Below, one piece after another: positions 38,321-51,018 of a stretch of DNA of 64,000 bases (position 1 is its first letter; every line of letters starts with the position of its first letter). The stretch is from contig NW_027479284.1 in assembly GCF_051014685.1 (NCBI RefSeq), positions 62,001 through 126,000 on the forward strand. Direction: 5' to 3'. Origin of the DNA: Ptiloglossa arizonensis. Its lineage: Eukaryota; Arthropoda; Insecta; Hymenoptera; Colletidae. The position numbers and the translations under genes are program-made. The notes under the pieces are model-generated. The model ran no database searches and was not told the DNA's origin. It saw only the letters and a program-made list of their open reading frames with translations.

Positions 38321-39820
38321 TGTATTTTTTCCCTAGGCCAATCTGGTTAACCGTTTGGAGAAGCAGAATTGCGAAAAATGTTTTGCCTTCTCAACCATTT
38401 CTTGGCTTCAAACTCCCATATCTCGCGAACGGATTAACCTAACCCAAAAATTCCTATTGCATCTGAAAGTAGAAACTCGCCCGATTACAACGGTAGGTGT
38501 ATTTTTTCCCTAGGCCATTCTGGTTAAGCGCTTGGAGCAGCAGAAGTGCGAAAACTTTGTTCTCTTCTTAACCATTTCTTAGCTTCAAACTCCCATATCT
38601 CGCGAACGGATTGACCTAACCCAAAAATTCCTGTTGCGTGTGAAAGTAGAAACTCGCCCGATTACAACGGTATGTGTATTTTTTCCCTAGCCCATTCTGG
38701 TTAAGCGTTTGGAACAGCAGAATTGCGAAAAATTTGTTGTCTTCTCAACCATTTCTTAGCTTCAAAGTCCCATATCTCGCGAACGGATTGACCTAACCCA
38801 AAAATTCCTATTGCATCTGAAAGTAGGAACTCGCCCGATTACAACGGTATGTGTATTTTTTCCCTAGGACATTCTGGTTAAGCGTTTGGATCAGCAGAAT
38901 TGCGAAAAATTGTATGCCTTCTCAACCATTTCTTGGCTTCAAATTCCCATATCTCGCGAACGGATTGACCTAACCCAAAAATTCCTGTTGCTTGTGAAAG
39001 TAGAAACTCGCCCGATTACAACGGTATGTGTATTTTTTCCCTAGCCCATTCTGGTTAAGCGTTTGGAGCAGCAGAATTGCGAAAAATGTTTTGCCTTCTC
39101 AACCATTTCTTGGCTTCAAACTCCCATATCTCGCGAACGGATTAACCTAACCCAAAAATTCCTATTGCATCTGAAAGTAGAAACTCGCCCGATTACAACG
39201 GTAGGTGTATTTTTTCCCTAGGCCATTCTGGTTAAGCGTTTGGAGCAGTAGAAGTGCGAAAACTTTGTTCTCTTCTTAACCATTTCTTAGCTTCAAACTC
39301 CCATATCTCGCGAACGGATTGACCTAACGCAAAAATTCCTATTGCATCTGAAAGTAGAAACTCGCCCGATTACAACGGTAGGTGTATTTTTTCCCTAGGC
39401 CATTCTGGTTAAGCGTTTGGAGCAGTAGAAGTGCGAAAACTTTGTTCTCTTCTTAACCATTTCTTAGCTTCAAACTCCCATATCTCGCGAACGGATTGAC
39501 CTAACCCAAAAATTCCTATTGCATCTGAAAGTAGAAACTCGCCCGATTACAACGGTATGTGTATTTTTTGCCTAGGCCTTTCTGGTTAAGCGTTTGAGTC
39601 AGCAGAATTGCGAAAAATTGTATGCCTTCTCAACCATTTCTTGGCTTCAAATTCCTGTATCTCGCGAACGGATTGACCTAACCCAAAAATTCCTGTTGCG
39701 TGTGAAAGTAGAAACTCGCCCGATTACAACGGTATGTGTATTTTTTCCCTAGCCCATTCTGGTTAAGCGTTTGGAGCAGCAGAATTGCGAAAAATTTGTT
39801 GTCTTCTCAACCATTTCTTA
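38320..39820. repeat. Copy of 27.9-28.3, 30.1-30.7 and 33.7-34.0 kb material
   Basis: CCAATCTGGTTAACC (about 38,338), GTTGCTTGTG (about 38,986), two GCAGTAGAAG monomers (about 39,245 and 39,422), CTAACGCAAAAA (about 39,325), GCCTAGGCCTTT (about 39,570) and CCTGTATCTCG (about 39,652) follow the order of 32.7-34.0 kb. The spacing matches, so this and the 33 kb copy share a recent ancestor. Confidence 0.78.
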
Positions 39821-42600
39821 GCTTCAAAGTCCCATATCTCGCGAACGGATTGACCAAACCCAAAAATTCCTGCTGCGCCAGAAAGTAGAAACTCGCCCGA
39901 TTACAACGGTATGTGTATTTTTTCCCTAGGCCATTCTGGTTAAGCGTTTGGAGCAGCAGAATTGCGAAAAATGTTTTACCTTCTCAACCATTTCTTGGCT
40001 TCAAACTCCCATATCTCGCGAACGGATTAACCTAACCCAAAAATTCCTATTGCATCTGAAAGTAGAAACTCGCCCGATTACAACGGTAGGTGTATTTTTT
40101 CCCTAGGCCATTCTGGTTAAGCGTTTAGAGCAGCAGAAGTGCGAAAACTTTGTTCTCTTCTTAACCATTTCTTAGCTTCAAACTCCCATATCTCGCGAAC
40201 GGATTGACCTAACCCAAAAATTCCTGTTGCGTGTGAAAGTAGAAACTCGCCCGATTACAACGGTATGTGTATTTTTTCCCTAGCCCATTCTGGTTAAGCG
40301 TTTGGAACAGCAGAATTGCGAAAAATTTGTTGTCTTCTCAACCATTTCTTAGCTTCAAAGTCCCATATCTCGCGAACGGATTGACCAAACCCAAAAATTC
40401 CTGCTGCGCCAGAAGGTTGAAACTCGCCCGATTACAACGGTATGTGTATTTTTTCCCTAGGCCATTCTGGTTAAGCGTTTGGAGCAGCAGAATTGCGAAA
40501 AATGTTTTGCCTTCTCAACCATTTCTTGACTTCAAACTCCCATACCTCGCGAACGGATTGACCTAACCCAAAAATTCCTATTGCATCTGAAAGTAGAAAC
40601 TCGCCCGATTACAACGGTATGTGTATTTTTTCCCTAGGCCTTTCTGGTTAAGCGTTTGGGTCTGCAGAATTGCGAAAAATTTTTTGCCTTCTCAACCATT
40701 TCTTGGCTTCAAACTCCCATATCTCGCGAACGGATTGACCTAATCCAAAAATTCCTGTTGCATCGGAAAGTAGAAACTCGCCCGATTACAACGGTATGTG
40801 TATTTTTTCCATAGCCCATTCTGGTTAAGCGTTTGGAGCAGCAGAATTGCGAAAAATTGTATGCCTTCTCAACCATTTCTTGGCTTCAAATTCCCATATC
40901 TCGCGAACGGATTGACCTAACCCAAAAATTCCTGTTGCGTGTGAAAGTAGAAACTCGCCCGATAACAACGGTATGTGTATTTTTTCCCTAGGCCTTTCTG
41001 GTTAAGCGTTTGAGTCAGCAGAATTGCGAAAAATTGTATGCCTTCTCAACCATGTCTTAGCTTCAAAGTCCCATATCTCGCGAACGGATTGACCAAACCC
41101 AAAAATTCCTGCTGCGCCAGAAAGTAGAAACTCGCCCGATTACAACGGTATGTGTAATTTTTCCCTAGGCCATTCTGGTTAAGCGTTTGGAGCAGCAGAA
41201 TTGCGAAAAATGTTTTACCTTCTCAACCATTTCTTGGCTTCAAACTCCCATATCTCGCGAACGGATTAACCTAACCCAAAAATTCCTATTGCATCTGAAA
41301 GTAGAAACTCGCCCGATTACAACGGTAGGTGTATTTTTTCCCTAGGCCATTCTGGTTAAGCGTTTAGAGCAGCAGAAGTGCGAAAACTTTGTTCTCTTCT
41401 TAACCATTTCTTAGCTTCAAACTCCCATATCTCGCGAACGGATTGACCTAACCCAAAAATTCCTGTTGCGTGTGAAAGTAGAAACTCGCCCGATTACAAC
41501 GGTATGTGTATTTTTTCCCTAGCCCATTCTGGTTAAGCGTTTGGAACAGCAGAATTGCGAAAAATTTGTTGTCTTCTCAACCATTTCTTAGCTTCAAAGT
41601 CCCATATCTCGCGAACGGATTGACCAAACCCAAAAATTCCTGCTGCGCCAGAAGGTAGAAACTCGCCCGATTACAACGGTATGTGTATTTTTTCCCTAGG
41701 CCATTCTGGTTAAGCGTTTGGAGCAGCAGAATTGCGAAAAATGTTTTGCCTTCTCAACCATTTCTTGGCTTCAAACTCCCATATCTCGCGAACGGATTGA
41801 CCTAACCCAAAAATTCCTATTGCATCTGAAAGTAGAAACTCGCCCGATTACAACGGTATGTGTATTTTTTCCCTAGGCCTTTCTGGTTAAGCGTTTGATT
41901 CTGCAGAATTGCGAAAAATTTTTTGCCTTCTCAACCATTTCTTGGCATCAAACTCCCATATCTCGCGAACGGATTGACCTAATCCAAAAATTCCTGTTGC
42001 ATCGGAAAGTAGAAACTCGCCCGATTACAACGGTATGTGTATTTTTTCCATAGCCCATTCTGGTTAAGCGTTTGGAGCAGCAGAATTGCGAAAAATTGTA
42101 TGCCTTCTCAACCATTTCTTGGCTTCAAATTCCCATATCTCGCGAACGGATTGACCTAACCCAAAAATTCCTGTTGCGTGTGAAAGTAGAAACTCGCCCG
42201 ATAACAACGGTATGTGTATTTTTTCCCTAGGCCTTTCTGGTTAAGCGTTTGAGTCAGCAGAATTGCGAAAAATTGTATGCCTTCTCAACCATGTCTTAGC
42301 TTCAAAGTCCCATATCTCGCGAACGGATTGACCAAACCCAAAAATTCCTGCTGCGCCAGAAAGTAGAAACTCGCCCGATTACAACGGTATGTGTATTTTT
42401 TCCCTAGGCCATTCTGGTTAAGCGTTTGGAGCAGCAGAATTGCGAAAAATGTTTTACCTTCTCAACCATTTCTTGGCTTCAAACTCCCATACCTCGCGAA
42501 CGGATTAACCTAACCCAAAAATTCCTATTGCATCTGAAAGTAGAAACTCGCCCGATTACAACGGTAGGTGTATTTTTTCCCTAGGCCATTCTGGTTAAGC
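39820..42600. repeat. 7-monomer tandem duplication (1,239 bp)
   Basis: About 39,820-41,360 recurs at 41,060-42,600. Paired markers are ATGTTTTACC (about 39,968 and 41,207), the CTGCAG monomers (40,662 and 41,901) and CATGTCTTAGC (about 41,052 and 42,291). Differences: AGGTTGAAAC (about 40,415), TTCTTGACTTC (about 40,525), CATACCTCG (about 40,543 and 42,488), GTTTGATTCTGC in the second copy, and GTGTAATTTTT at about 41,152. All of it is satellite. Confidence 0.82.
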
Positions 42601-43530
42601 GCTTGGAGCAGCAGAAGTGCGAAAACTTTGTTCTCTTCTTAACCATTTCTTAGCTTCAAACTCCCATATCTCGCGAACGGATTGACGTAACCCAAAAATT
42701 CCTATTGCATTTGAAAGTAGAAACTCGCCCGATTACAACGGTACGTGAATTTTTCCCTTAGGCCATTCTGGTTAAGCGATTGGAGCAGCAGAAGTGCGAA
42801 AAATTTATTGTCTTGTCAACCATTTCTTAGCTTCAAACTCCCATATCTCGCGAACGGATTGACCTAACCCAAAAATTCCTGCTGCGCCAGAAAGTAGAAA
42901 CTCGCCCGATTACAACGGTATGTGTATTTTTTCCCTAGCCCATTCTGGTTAAACGTTTGGAACAGCAGAATTGCGAAAAATTTGTTGTCTTCTCAACCAT
43001 TTCTTAGCTTCAAAGTCCCATATCTCGCGAACGGATTGACCTAACCCAAAAATTCCTATTGCATCTGAAAGTAGGAACTCGCCCGATTACAACGGTATGT
43101 GTATTTTTTCCCTAGGCCATTCTGGTTAAGCGTTTGGAGCAGCAGAATTGCGAAAAATTTTTTGCCTTGGCAACCATTTCTTGGCTTCAAACTCCCATAT
43201 CTCGCGAACGGATTGACCTAATCCAAAAATTCCTGCTGCGCCAGAAGGTAGAAACTCGCCCGATTACAACGGTATGTGTATTTTTTCCCTAGGCCATTCT
43301 GGTTAAGCGTTTGGAGCAGCAGAATTGCGAAAAATGTTTTGCCTTCTCAACCATTTCTTGGCTTCAAACTCCCATATCTCGCGAACGGATTGACCTAACC
43401 CAAAAATTCCTATTGCATCTGAAAGTAGAAACTCGCCCGATTACAACGGTATGTGTATTTTTTCCCTAGGCCTTTCTGGTTAAGCGTTTGGGTCTGCAGA
43501 ATTGCGAAAAATTTTTTGCGTTCTCAACCA
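42600..43530. repeat. Shortened copy of 8.7-9.5 kb
   Basis: TGACGTAACC at 42,683 matches 8,701 at 192 monomers minus 2 bp. From about 42,863 the offset is 191, so the CCTAAGCC monomer has dropped out. GGTTAAACG at about 42,950 and GAAGGTAG at about 43,243 are shared with about 9,144 and 9,438. Confidence 0.75.
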
Positions 43531-45122
43531 TTTCTTGGCATCAAACTCCCATATCTCGCGAACGGATTGACCTAATCCAAAAATTCCTGTTGCATCTGAA
43601 AGTAGAAACTCGCCCGATTACAACGGTATGTGTATTTTTTCCATAGCCCACTCTGGTTAAGCGTTTGGAGCAGCAGAATTGCGAAAAATTGTATGCCTTC
43701 TCAACCATTTCTTGGCTTCAAATTCCCATATCTCGCGAACGGATTGACCTAACCCAAAAATTCCTGTTGCGTGTGAAAGTAGAAACTCGCCCGATTACAA
43801 CGGTATGTGTATTTTTTCCCTAGCCCATTCTGGTTAAGCGTTTGGAGCAGCAGAATTGCGAAAAATGTTTTGCCTTCTCAACCATTTCTTGGCTTCAAAC
43901 TCCCATATCTCGCGAACGGATTAACCTAACCCAAAAATTCCTATTGCATCTGAAAGTAGAAACTCGCCCGATTACAACGGTAGGTGTATTTTTTCCCTAG
44001 GCCATTCTGGTTAAGCGTTTGGAGCAGTAGAAGTGCGAAAACTTTGTTCTCTTCTTAACCATTTCTTAGCTTCAAACTCCCATATCTCGCGAACGGATTG
44101 ACCTAACCCAAAAATTCCTATTGCATCTGAAAGTAGAAACTCGCCCGATTACAACGGTAGGTGTATTTTTTCCCTAGGCCATTCTGGTTAAGCGTTTGGA
44201 GCAGTAGAAGTGCGAAAACTTTGTTCTCTTCTTAACCATTTCTTAGCTTCAAACTCCCATATCTCGCGAACGGATTGACCTAACCCAAAAATTCCTATTG
44301 CATCTGAAAGTAGAAACTCGCCCGATTACAACGGTATGTGTATTTTTTGCCTAGGCCTTTCTGGTTAAGCGTTTGAGTCAGCAGAATTGCGAAAAATTGT
44401 ATGCCTTCTCAACCATTTCTTGGCTTCAAATTCCTGTATCTCGCGAACGGATTGACCTAACCCAAAAATTCCTGTTGCGTGTGAAAGTAGAAACTCGCCC
44501 GATTACAACGGTATGTGTATTTTTTCCCTAGCCCATTCTGGTTAAGCGTTTGGAGCAGCAGAATTGCGAAAAATGTTTTACCTTCTCAACCATTTCTTGG
44601 CTTCAAACTCCCATATCTCGCGAACGGATTAACCTAACCCAAAAATTCCTATTGCATCTGAAAGTAGAAACTCGCCCGATTACAACGGTAGGTGTATTTT
44701 TTCCCTAGGCCATTCTGGTTAAGCGTTTAGAGCAGCAGAAGTGCGAAAACTTTGTTCTCTTCTTAACCATTTTTAGCTTCAAACTCCCATATCTCGCGAA
44801 CGGATTGACCTAACCCAAAAATTCCTGTTGCGTGTGAAAGTAGAAACTCGCCCGATTACAACGGTATGTGTATTTTTTCCCTAGCCCATTCTGGTTAAGC
44901 GTTTGGAACAGCAGAATTGCGAAAAATTTGTTGTCTTCTCAACCATTTCTTAGCTTCAAAGTCCCATATCTCGCGAACGGATTGACCTAACCCAAAAATT
45001 CCTATTGCATCTGAAAGTAGGAACTCGCCCGATTACAACGGTATGTGTATTTTTTCCCTAGGACATTCTGGTTAAGCGTTTGGATCAGCAGAATTGCGAA
45101 AAATTGTATGCCTTCTCAACCA
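43530..45122. repeat. 9-monomer unit, first copy
   Basis: The unit runs from the GGCATCAAAC monomer (about 43,538) through CATAGCCCACTCTGG (about 43,643), the two GCAGTAGAAG monomers, GCCTAGGCCTTT, ATGTTTTACC, GTTTAGAGCAG and GGAACAGCAG to GGACATTC (about 45,062). It is followed directly by a second copy. The only difference I noticed is a 1-bp deletion at 44,769-44,775 in this copy. Confidence 0.87.
44769..44775. other. 1-bp deletion (CCATTTTTAGC)
   Basis: Other copies read CCATTTCTTAGC. The loss of one base makes a 176-bp monomer and separates this 9-mer copy from its twin 1,592 bp downstream. Confidence 0.85.
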
Positions 45123-46715
45123 TTTCTTGGCATCAAACTCCCATATCTCGCGAACGGATTGACCTAATCCAAAAATTCCTGTTGCATCTGAAAGTAGAAA
45201 CTCGCCCGATTACAACGGTATGTGTATTTTTTCCATAGCCCACTCTGGTTAAGCGTTTGGAGCAGCAGAATTGCGAAAAATTGTATGCCTTCTCAACCAT
45301 TTCTTGGCTTCAAATTCCCATATCTCGCGAACGGATTGACCTAACCCAAAAATTCCTGTTGCGTGTGAAAGTAGAAACTCGCCCGATTACAACGGTATGT
45401 GTATTTTTTCCCTAGCCCATTCTGGTTAAGCGTTTGGAGCAGCAGAATTGCGAAAAATGTTTTGCCTTCTCAACCATTTCTTGGCTTCAAACTCCCATAT
45501 CTCGCGAACGGATTAACCTAACCCAAAAATTCCTATTGCATCTGAAAGTAGAAACTCGCCCGATTACAACGGTAGGTGTATTTTTTCCCTAGGCCATTCT
45601 GGTTAAGCGTTTGGAGCAGTAGAAGTGCGAAAACTTTGTTCTCTTCTTAACCATTTCTTAGCTTCAAACTCCCATATCTCGCGAACGGATTGACCTAACC
45701 CAAAAATTCCTATTGCATCTGAAAGTAGAAACTCGCCCGATTACAACGGTAGGTGTATTTTTTCCCTAGGCCATTCTGGTTAAGCGTTTGGAGCAGTAGA
45801 AGTGCGAAAACTTTGTTCTCTTCTTAACCATTTCTTAGCTTCAAACTCCCATATCTCGCGAACGGATTGACCTAACCCAAAAATTCCTATTGCATCTGAA
45901 AGTAGAAACTCGCCCGATTACAACGGTATGTGTATTTTTTGCCTAGGCCTTTCTGGTTAAGCGTTTGAGTCAGCAGAATTGCGAAAAATTGTATGCCTTC
46001 TCAACCATTTCTTGGCTTCAAATTCCTGTATCTCGCGAACGGATTGACCTAACCCAAAAATTCCTGTTGCGTGTGAAAGTAGAAACTCGCCCGATTACAA
46101 CGGTATGTGTATTTTTTCCCTAGCCCATTCTGGTTAAGCGTTTGGAGCAGCAGAATTGCGAAAAATGTTTTACCTTCTCAACCATTTCTTGGCTTCAAAC
46201 TCCCATATCTCGCGAACGGATTAACCTAACCCAAAAATTCCTATTGCATCTGAAAGTAGAAACTCGCCCGATTACAACGGTAGGTGTATTTTTTCCCTAG
46301 GCCATTCTGGTTAAGCGTTTAGAGCAGCAGAAGTGCGAAAACTTTGTTCTCTTCTTAACCATTTCTTAGCTTCAAACTCCCATATCTCGCGAACGGATTG
46401 ACCTAACCCAAAAATTCCTGTTGCGTGTGAAAGTAGAAACTCGCCCGATTACAACGGTATGTGTATTTTTTCCCTAGCCCATTCTGGTTAAGCGTTTGGA
46501 ACAGCAGAATTGCGAAAAATTTGTTGTCTTCTCAACCATTTCTTAGCTTCAAAGTCCCATATCTCGCGAACGGATTGACCTAACCCAAAAATTCCTATTG
46601 CATCTGAAAGTAGGAACTCGCCCGATTACAACGGTATGTGTATTTTTTCCCTAGGACATTCTGGTTAAGCGTTTGGATCAGCAGAATTGCGAAAAATTGT
46701 ATGCCTTCTCAACCA
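45122..46715. repeat. 9-monomer unit, second copy
   Basis: The order and variants of the preceding unit repeat: CATAGCCCACTCTGG at about 45,235 is 1,592 bp from its partner. The unit ends where GGACATTC...TTGTATGCC is followed by GGCTTCAAATTCC rather than GGCATCAAACTCC. Confidence 0.87.
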
Positions 46716-49425
46716 TTTCTTGGCTTCAAATTCCCATATCTCGCGAACGGATTGACCTAACCCAAAAATTCCTGTTGCGTGTGAAAGTAGAAACTCGCCC
46801 GATTACAACGTTATGTGTATTTTTTCCCTAGCCCATTCTGGTTAAGCGTTTGGAGCAGCAGAATTGCGAAAAATTTGTTGTCTTCTCAACCATTTCTTAG
46901 CTTCAAAGTCCCATATCTCGCGAACGGAATGACCTAACCCAAAAATTCCTATTGCATCTGAAAGTAGAAACTCGCCCGATTACAACGGTATTTGTATTTT
47001 TTCCCTAGCCCATTCTGGTTAAGCGTTTGGAGCAGAAGAATTGCGAAAAATTTGTTGTCTTCTCAACCATTTCTTAGCTTCAAAGTCCCATATCTCGCGA
47101 ACGGATTGACAAAACCCAAAAATTCCTGCTGCGCCAGAAAGTGGAAACTCGCCCGATTACAACGGTATGTGTATTTTTTCCCTAGGCCATTCTGGTTAAC
47201 CGTTTGGAGCAGCAGAATTGCGAAAAATGTTTTACCTTCTCAACCATTTCTTGGCTTCAAACTCCCATATCTCGCGAACGGATTAACCTAACCCAAAAAT
47301 TCCTATTGCATCTGAAAGTAGAAACTCGCCCGATTACAACGGTAGGTGTATTTTTTCCCTAGGCCATTCTGGTTAAGCGTTTAGAGCAGCAGAAGTGCGA
47401 AAACTTTGTTCTCTTCTTAACCATTTCTTAGCTTCAAACTCCCATATCTCGCGAACGGATTGACCTAACCCAAAAATTCCTATTGCATCTGAAAGTAGAA
47501 ACTCGCCCGATTACAACGGTATGTGTCTTTTTTCCCTAGCCCATTCTGGTTAAGCGTTTGGAACAGCAGAATTGCGAAAAATTTGTTGTCTTCTCAACCA
47601 TTTCTTAGCTTCAAAGTCCCATATCTCGCGAACGGATTGACCTAACCCAAAAATTCCTATTGCATCTGAAAGTAGGAACTCGCCCGATTACAACGGTATG
47701 TGTATTTTTTCCCTAGGACATTCTGGTTAAGCGTTTGGATCAGCAGAATTGCGAAAAATTGTATGCCTTCTCAACCATTTCTTGGCTTCAAATTCCCATA
47801 TCTCGCGAACGGATTGACCTAACCCAAAAATTCCTGTTGCGTGTGAAAGTAGAAACTCACCCGATTACAACGTTATGTGTATTTTTTCCCTAGCCCATTC
47901 TGGTTAAGCGTTTGGAGCAGCAGAATTGCGAAAAATTTGTTGTCTTCTCAACCATTTCTTAGCTTCAAAGTCCCATATCTCGCGAACGGATTGACCAAAC
48001 CCAAAAATTCCTGCTGCGCCAGAAGGTAGAAACTCGCCCGATTACAACGGTATGTGTATTTTTTCCCTAGGCCATTCTGGTTAAGCGTTTGGAGCAGCAG
48101 AATTGCGAAAAATGTTTTGCCTTCTCAACCATTTCTTGGCTTCAAACTCCCATATCTCGCGAACGGATTGACCTAACCCAAAAATTCCTATTGCATCTGA
48201 AAGTAGAAACTCGCCCGATTACAACGGTATGTGTATTTTTTCCCTAGGCCTTTCTGGTTAAGCGTTTGGGTCTGCAGAATTGCGAAAAATTTTTTGCCTT
48301 CTCAACCATTTCTTGGCATCAAACTCCCATATCTCGCGAACGGATTGACCTAATCCAAAAATTCCTGTTGCATCTGAAAGTAGAAACTCGACCGATTACA
48401 ACGGTATGTGTATTTTTTCCATAGCCCATTCTGGTTAAGCGTTTGGAGCAGCAGAATTGCGAAAAATTGTATGCCTTCTCAACCATTTCTTGGCTTCAAA
48501 TTCCCATATCTCGCGAACGGATTGACCTAACCCAAAAATTCCTATTGCATCTGAAAGTAGAAACTCGCCGAATTACAACGGTATGTGTATTTTTTCCCTA
48601 GGCCTTTCTGGTTAAGCGTTTGAGTCAGCAGAATTGCGAAAAATTGTATCCCTTCTCAACCATTTCTTAGCTTCAAAGTCCCATATCTCGCGAACGGATT
48701 GACCAAACCCAAAAATTCCTGCTGCGCCAGAAAGTAGAAACTCGCCCGATTACAACGGTATTTGTATTTTTTCCCTAGCCCATTCTGGTTAAGCGTTTGG
48801 AGCAGAAGAATTGCGAAAAATTTGTTGTCTTCTCAACCATTTCTTAGCTTCAAAGTCCCATATCTCGCGAACGGATTGACAAAACCCAAAAATTCCTGCT
48901 GCGCCAGAAAGTGGAAACTCGCCCGATTACAACGGTATGTGTATTTTTTCCCTAGGCCATTCTGGTTAACCGTTTGGAGAAGCAGAATTGCGAAAAATGT
49001 TTTGCCTTCTCAACCATTTCTTGGCTTCAAACTCCCATATCTCGCGAACGGATTAACCTAACCCAAAAATTCCTATTGCATCTGAAAGTAGAAACTCGCC
49101 CGATTACAACGGTATGTGTATTTTTTCCCTAGCCCATTCTGGTTAAGCGTTTGGAACAGCAGAATTGCGAAAAATTTGTTGTCTTCTCAACCATTTCTAA
49201 GCTTCAAAGTCCCATATCTCGCGAACGGATTGACCTAACCCAAAAATTCCTATTGCATCTGAAAGTAGGAACTCGCCCGATTACAACGGTATGTGTATTT
49301 TTTCCCTAGGACATTCTGGTTAAGCGTTTGGATCAGCAGAATTGCGAAAAATTGTATGCCTTCTCAACCATTTCTTGGCTTCAAATTCCCATATCTCGCG
49401 AACGGATTGACCTAACCCTAAAATT
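46715..49425. repeat. Mixed block with paired GAGCAGAAGAATT monomers 10 units apart
   Basis: The rare GAGCAGAAGAATTG monomers at about 47,030 and 48,800 are 1,770 bp apart, each after a GGTATTTG monomer and before a GAAAGTGGAAAC monomer. The flanks differ, so only a short part is duplicated. Private changes are GGAATGACC (46,925), GTGTCTTTTTTCC (about 47,523), CTCACCCG (about 47,857), CTCGACCG (about 48,388), CTCGCCGAATT (about 48,565) and ACCCTAAAATT (about 49,416). Confidence 0.72.
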
Positions 49426-51018
49426 CCTGTTGCGTGTGAAAGTAGAAACTCGCCCGATTACAACGGTATGTGTATTTTTTCCCTAGCCCATTCTGGTTAA
49501 GCGTTTGGAGCAGCAGAATTGCGAAAAATGTTTTGCCTTCTCAACCATTTCTTGGCTTCAAACTCCCATATCTCGCGAACGGATTAACCTAACCCAAAAA
49601 TTCCTATTGCATCTGAAAGTAGAAACTCGCCCGATTACAACGGTAGGTGTATTTTTTCCCTACGCCATTCTGGTTAAGCGTTTGGAGCAGTAGAAGTGCG
49701 AAAACTTTGTTCTCTTCTTAACCATTTCTTAGCTTCAAACTCCCATATCTCGCGAACGGATTGACCTAACCCAAAAATTCCTATTGCATCTGAAAGTAGA
49801 AACTCGCCCGATTACAACGGTAGGTGCATTTTTTCCCTAGGCCACTCTGGTTAAGCGTTTGGAGCAGTAGAAGTGCGAAAACTTTGTTCTCTTCTTAACC
49901 ATTTCTTAGCTTCAAACTCCCATATCTCGCGAACGGATTAACCTAACCCAAAAATTCCTATTGCATCTGAAAGTAGAAACTCGCCCGATTACAACGGTAT
50001 GTGTATTTTTTGCCTAGGCCTTTCTGGTTAAGCGTTTGAGTCAGCAGAACTGCGAAAAATTGTATGCCTTCTCAACCATTTCTTGGCTTCAAATTCCCAT
50101 ATCTCGCGAACGGATTGACCTAACCCAAAAATTCCTGTTGCGTGTGAAAGTAGAAACTCGCCCGATTACAACGGTATGTGTATTTTTTCCCTAGGCCTTT
50201 CTGGTTAAGCGTTTGGGTCAGCAGAATTGCGAAAAATTTTTTGCCTTCTCAACCATTTCTTGGCATCAAACTCCCATATCTCGCGAACGGATTGACATAA
50301 TCCAAAAATTCCTGTTGCATCTGAAAGTAGAAACTCGCCCGATTACAACGGTATGTGTATTTTTTCCATAGCCCATTCTGGTTAAGCGTTTGGAGCAGCA
50401 GAATTGCGAAAAATTGTATGCCTTCTCAACCATTTCTTGGCTTCAAATTCCCATATCTCGCGAACGGATTGACCTAACCCAAAAATTCCTGTTGCGTGTG
50501 AGAGTAGAAACTCGCCCGATTACAAAGGTATGTGTATTTTTTCCCTAGCCCATTCTGGTTAAGCGTTTGGAGCAGCAGAATTGCGAAAAATTTGTTGTCT
50601 TCTCAACCATTTCTTAGCTTCAAAGTCCCATATCTCGCGAACGGATTGACCAAACCCAAAAATTCCTGCTGCGCCAGAAAGTAGAAACTCGCCCGATTAC
50701 AACGGTATGTGTATTTTTTCCCTAGGCCATTCTGGTTAACCGTTTGGAGAAGCAGAATTGCGAAAAATGTTTTGCCTTCTCAACCATTTCTTGGCTTCAA
50801 ACTCCCATATCTCGCGAACGGATTAACCTAACCCAAAAATTCCTATTGCATCTGAAAGTAGAAACTCGCCCGATTACAACGGTAAGTGTATTTTTTCCCT
50901 AGGCCATTCTGGTTAAGCGCTTGGAGCAGCAGAAGTGCGAAAACTTTGTTCTCTTCTTAACCATTTCTTAGCTTCAAACTCCCATATCTCGCGAACGGAT
51001 TGACCTAACCCAAAAATT
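49425..51018. repeat. Near-perfect 9-mer (1,593 bp), unit 1
   Basis: Carries CCCTACGCC (about 49,659), GGTAGGTGCATT with GGCCACTCTGG (about 49,822), CAGAACTGCG (about 50,044), GACATAATCC (about 50,294), GTGTGAGAGTAG with ACAAAGGTATG (about 50,497) and GTAAGT (50,882). All of these recur in unit 2 exactly 1,593 bp later, and I saw no difference by eye. Confidence 0.87.
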
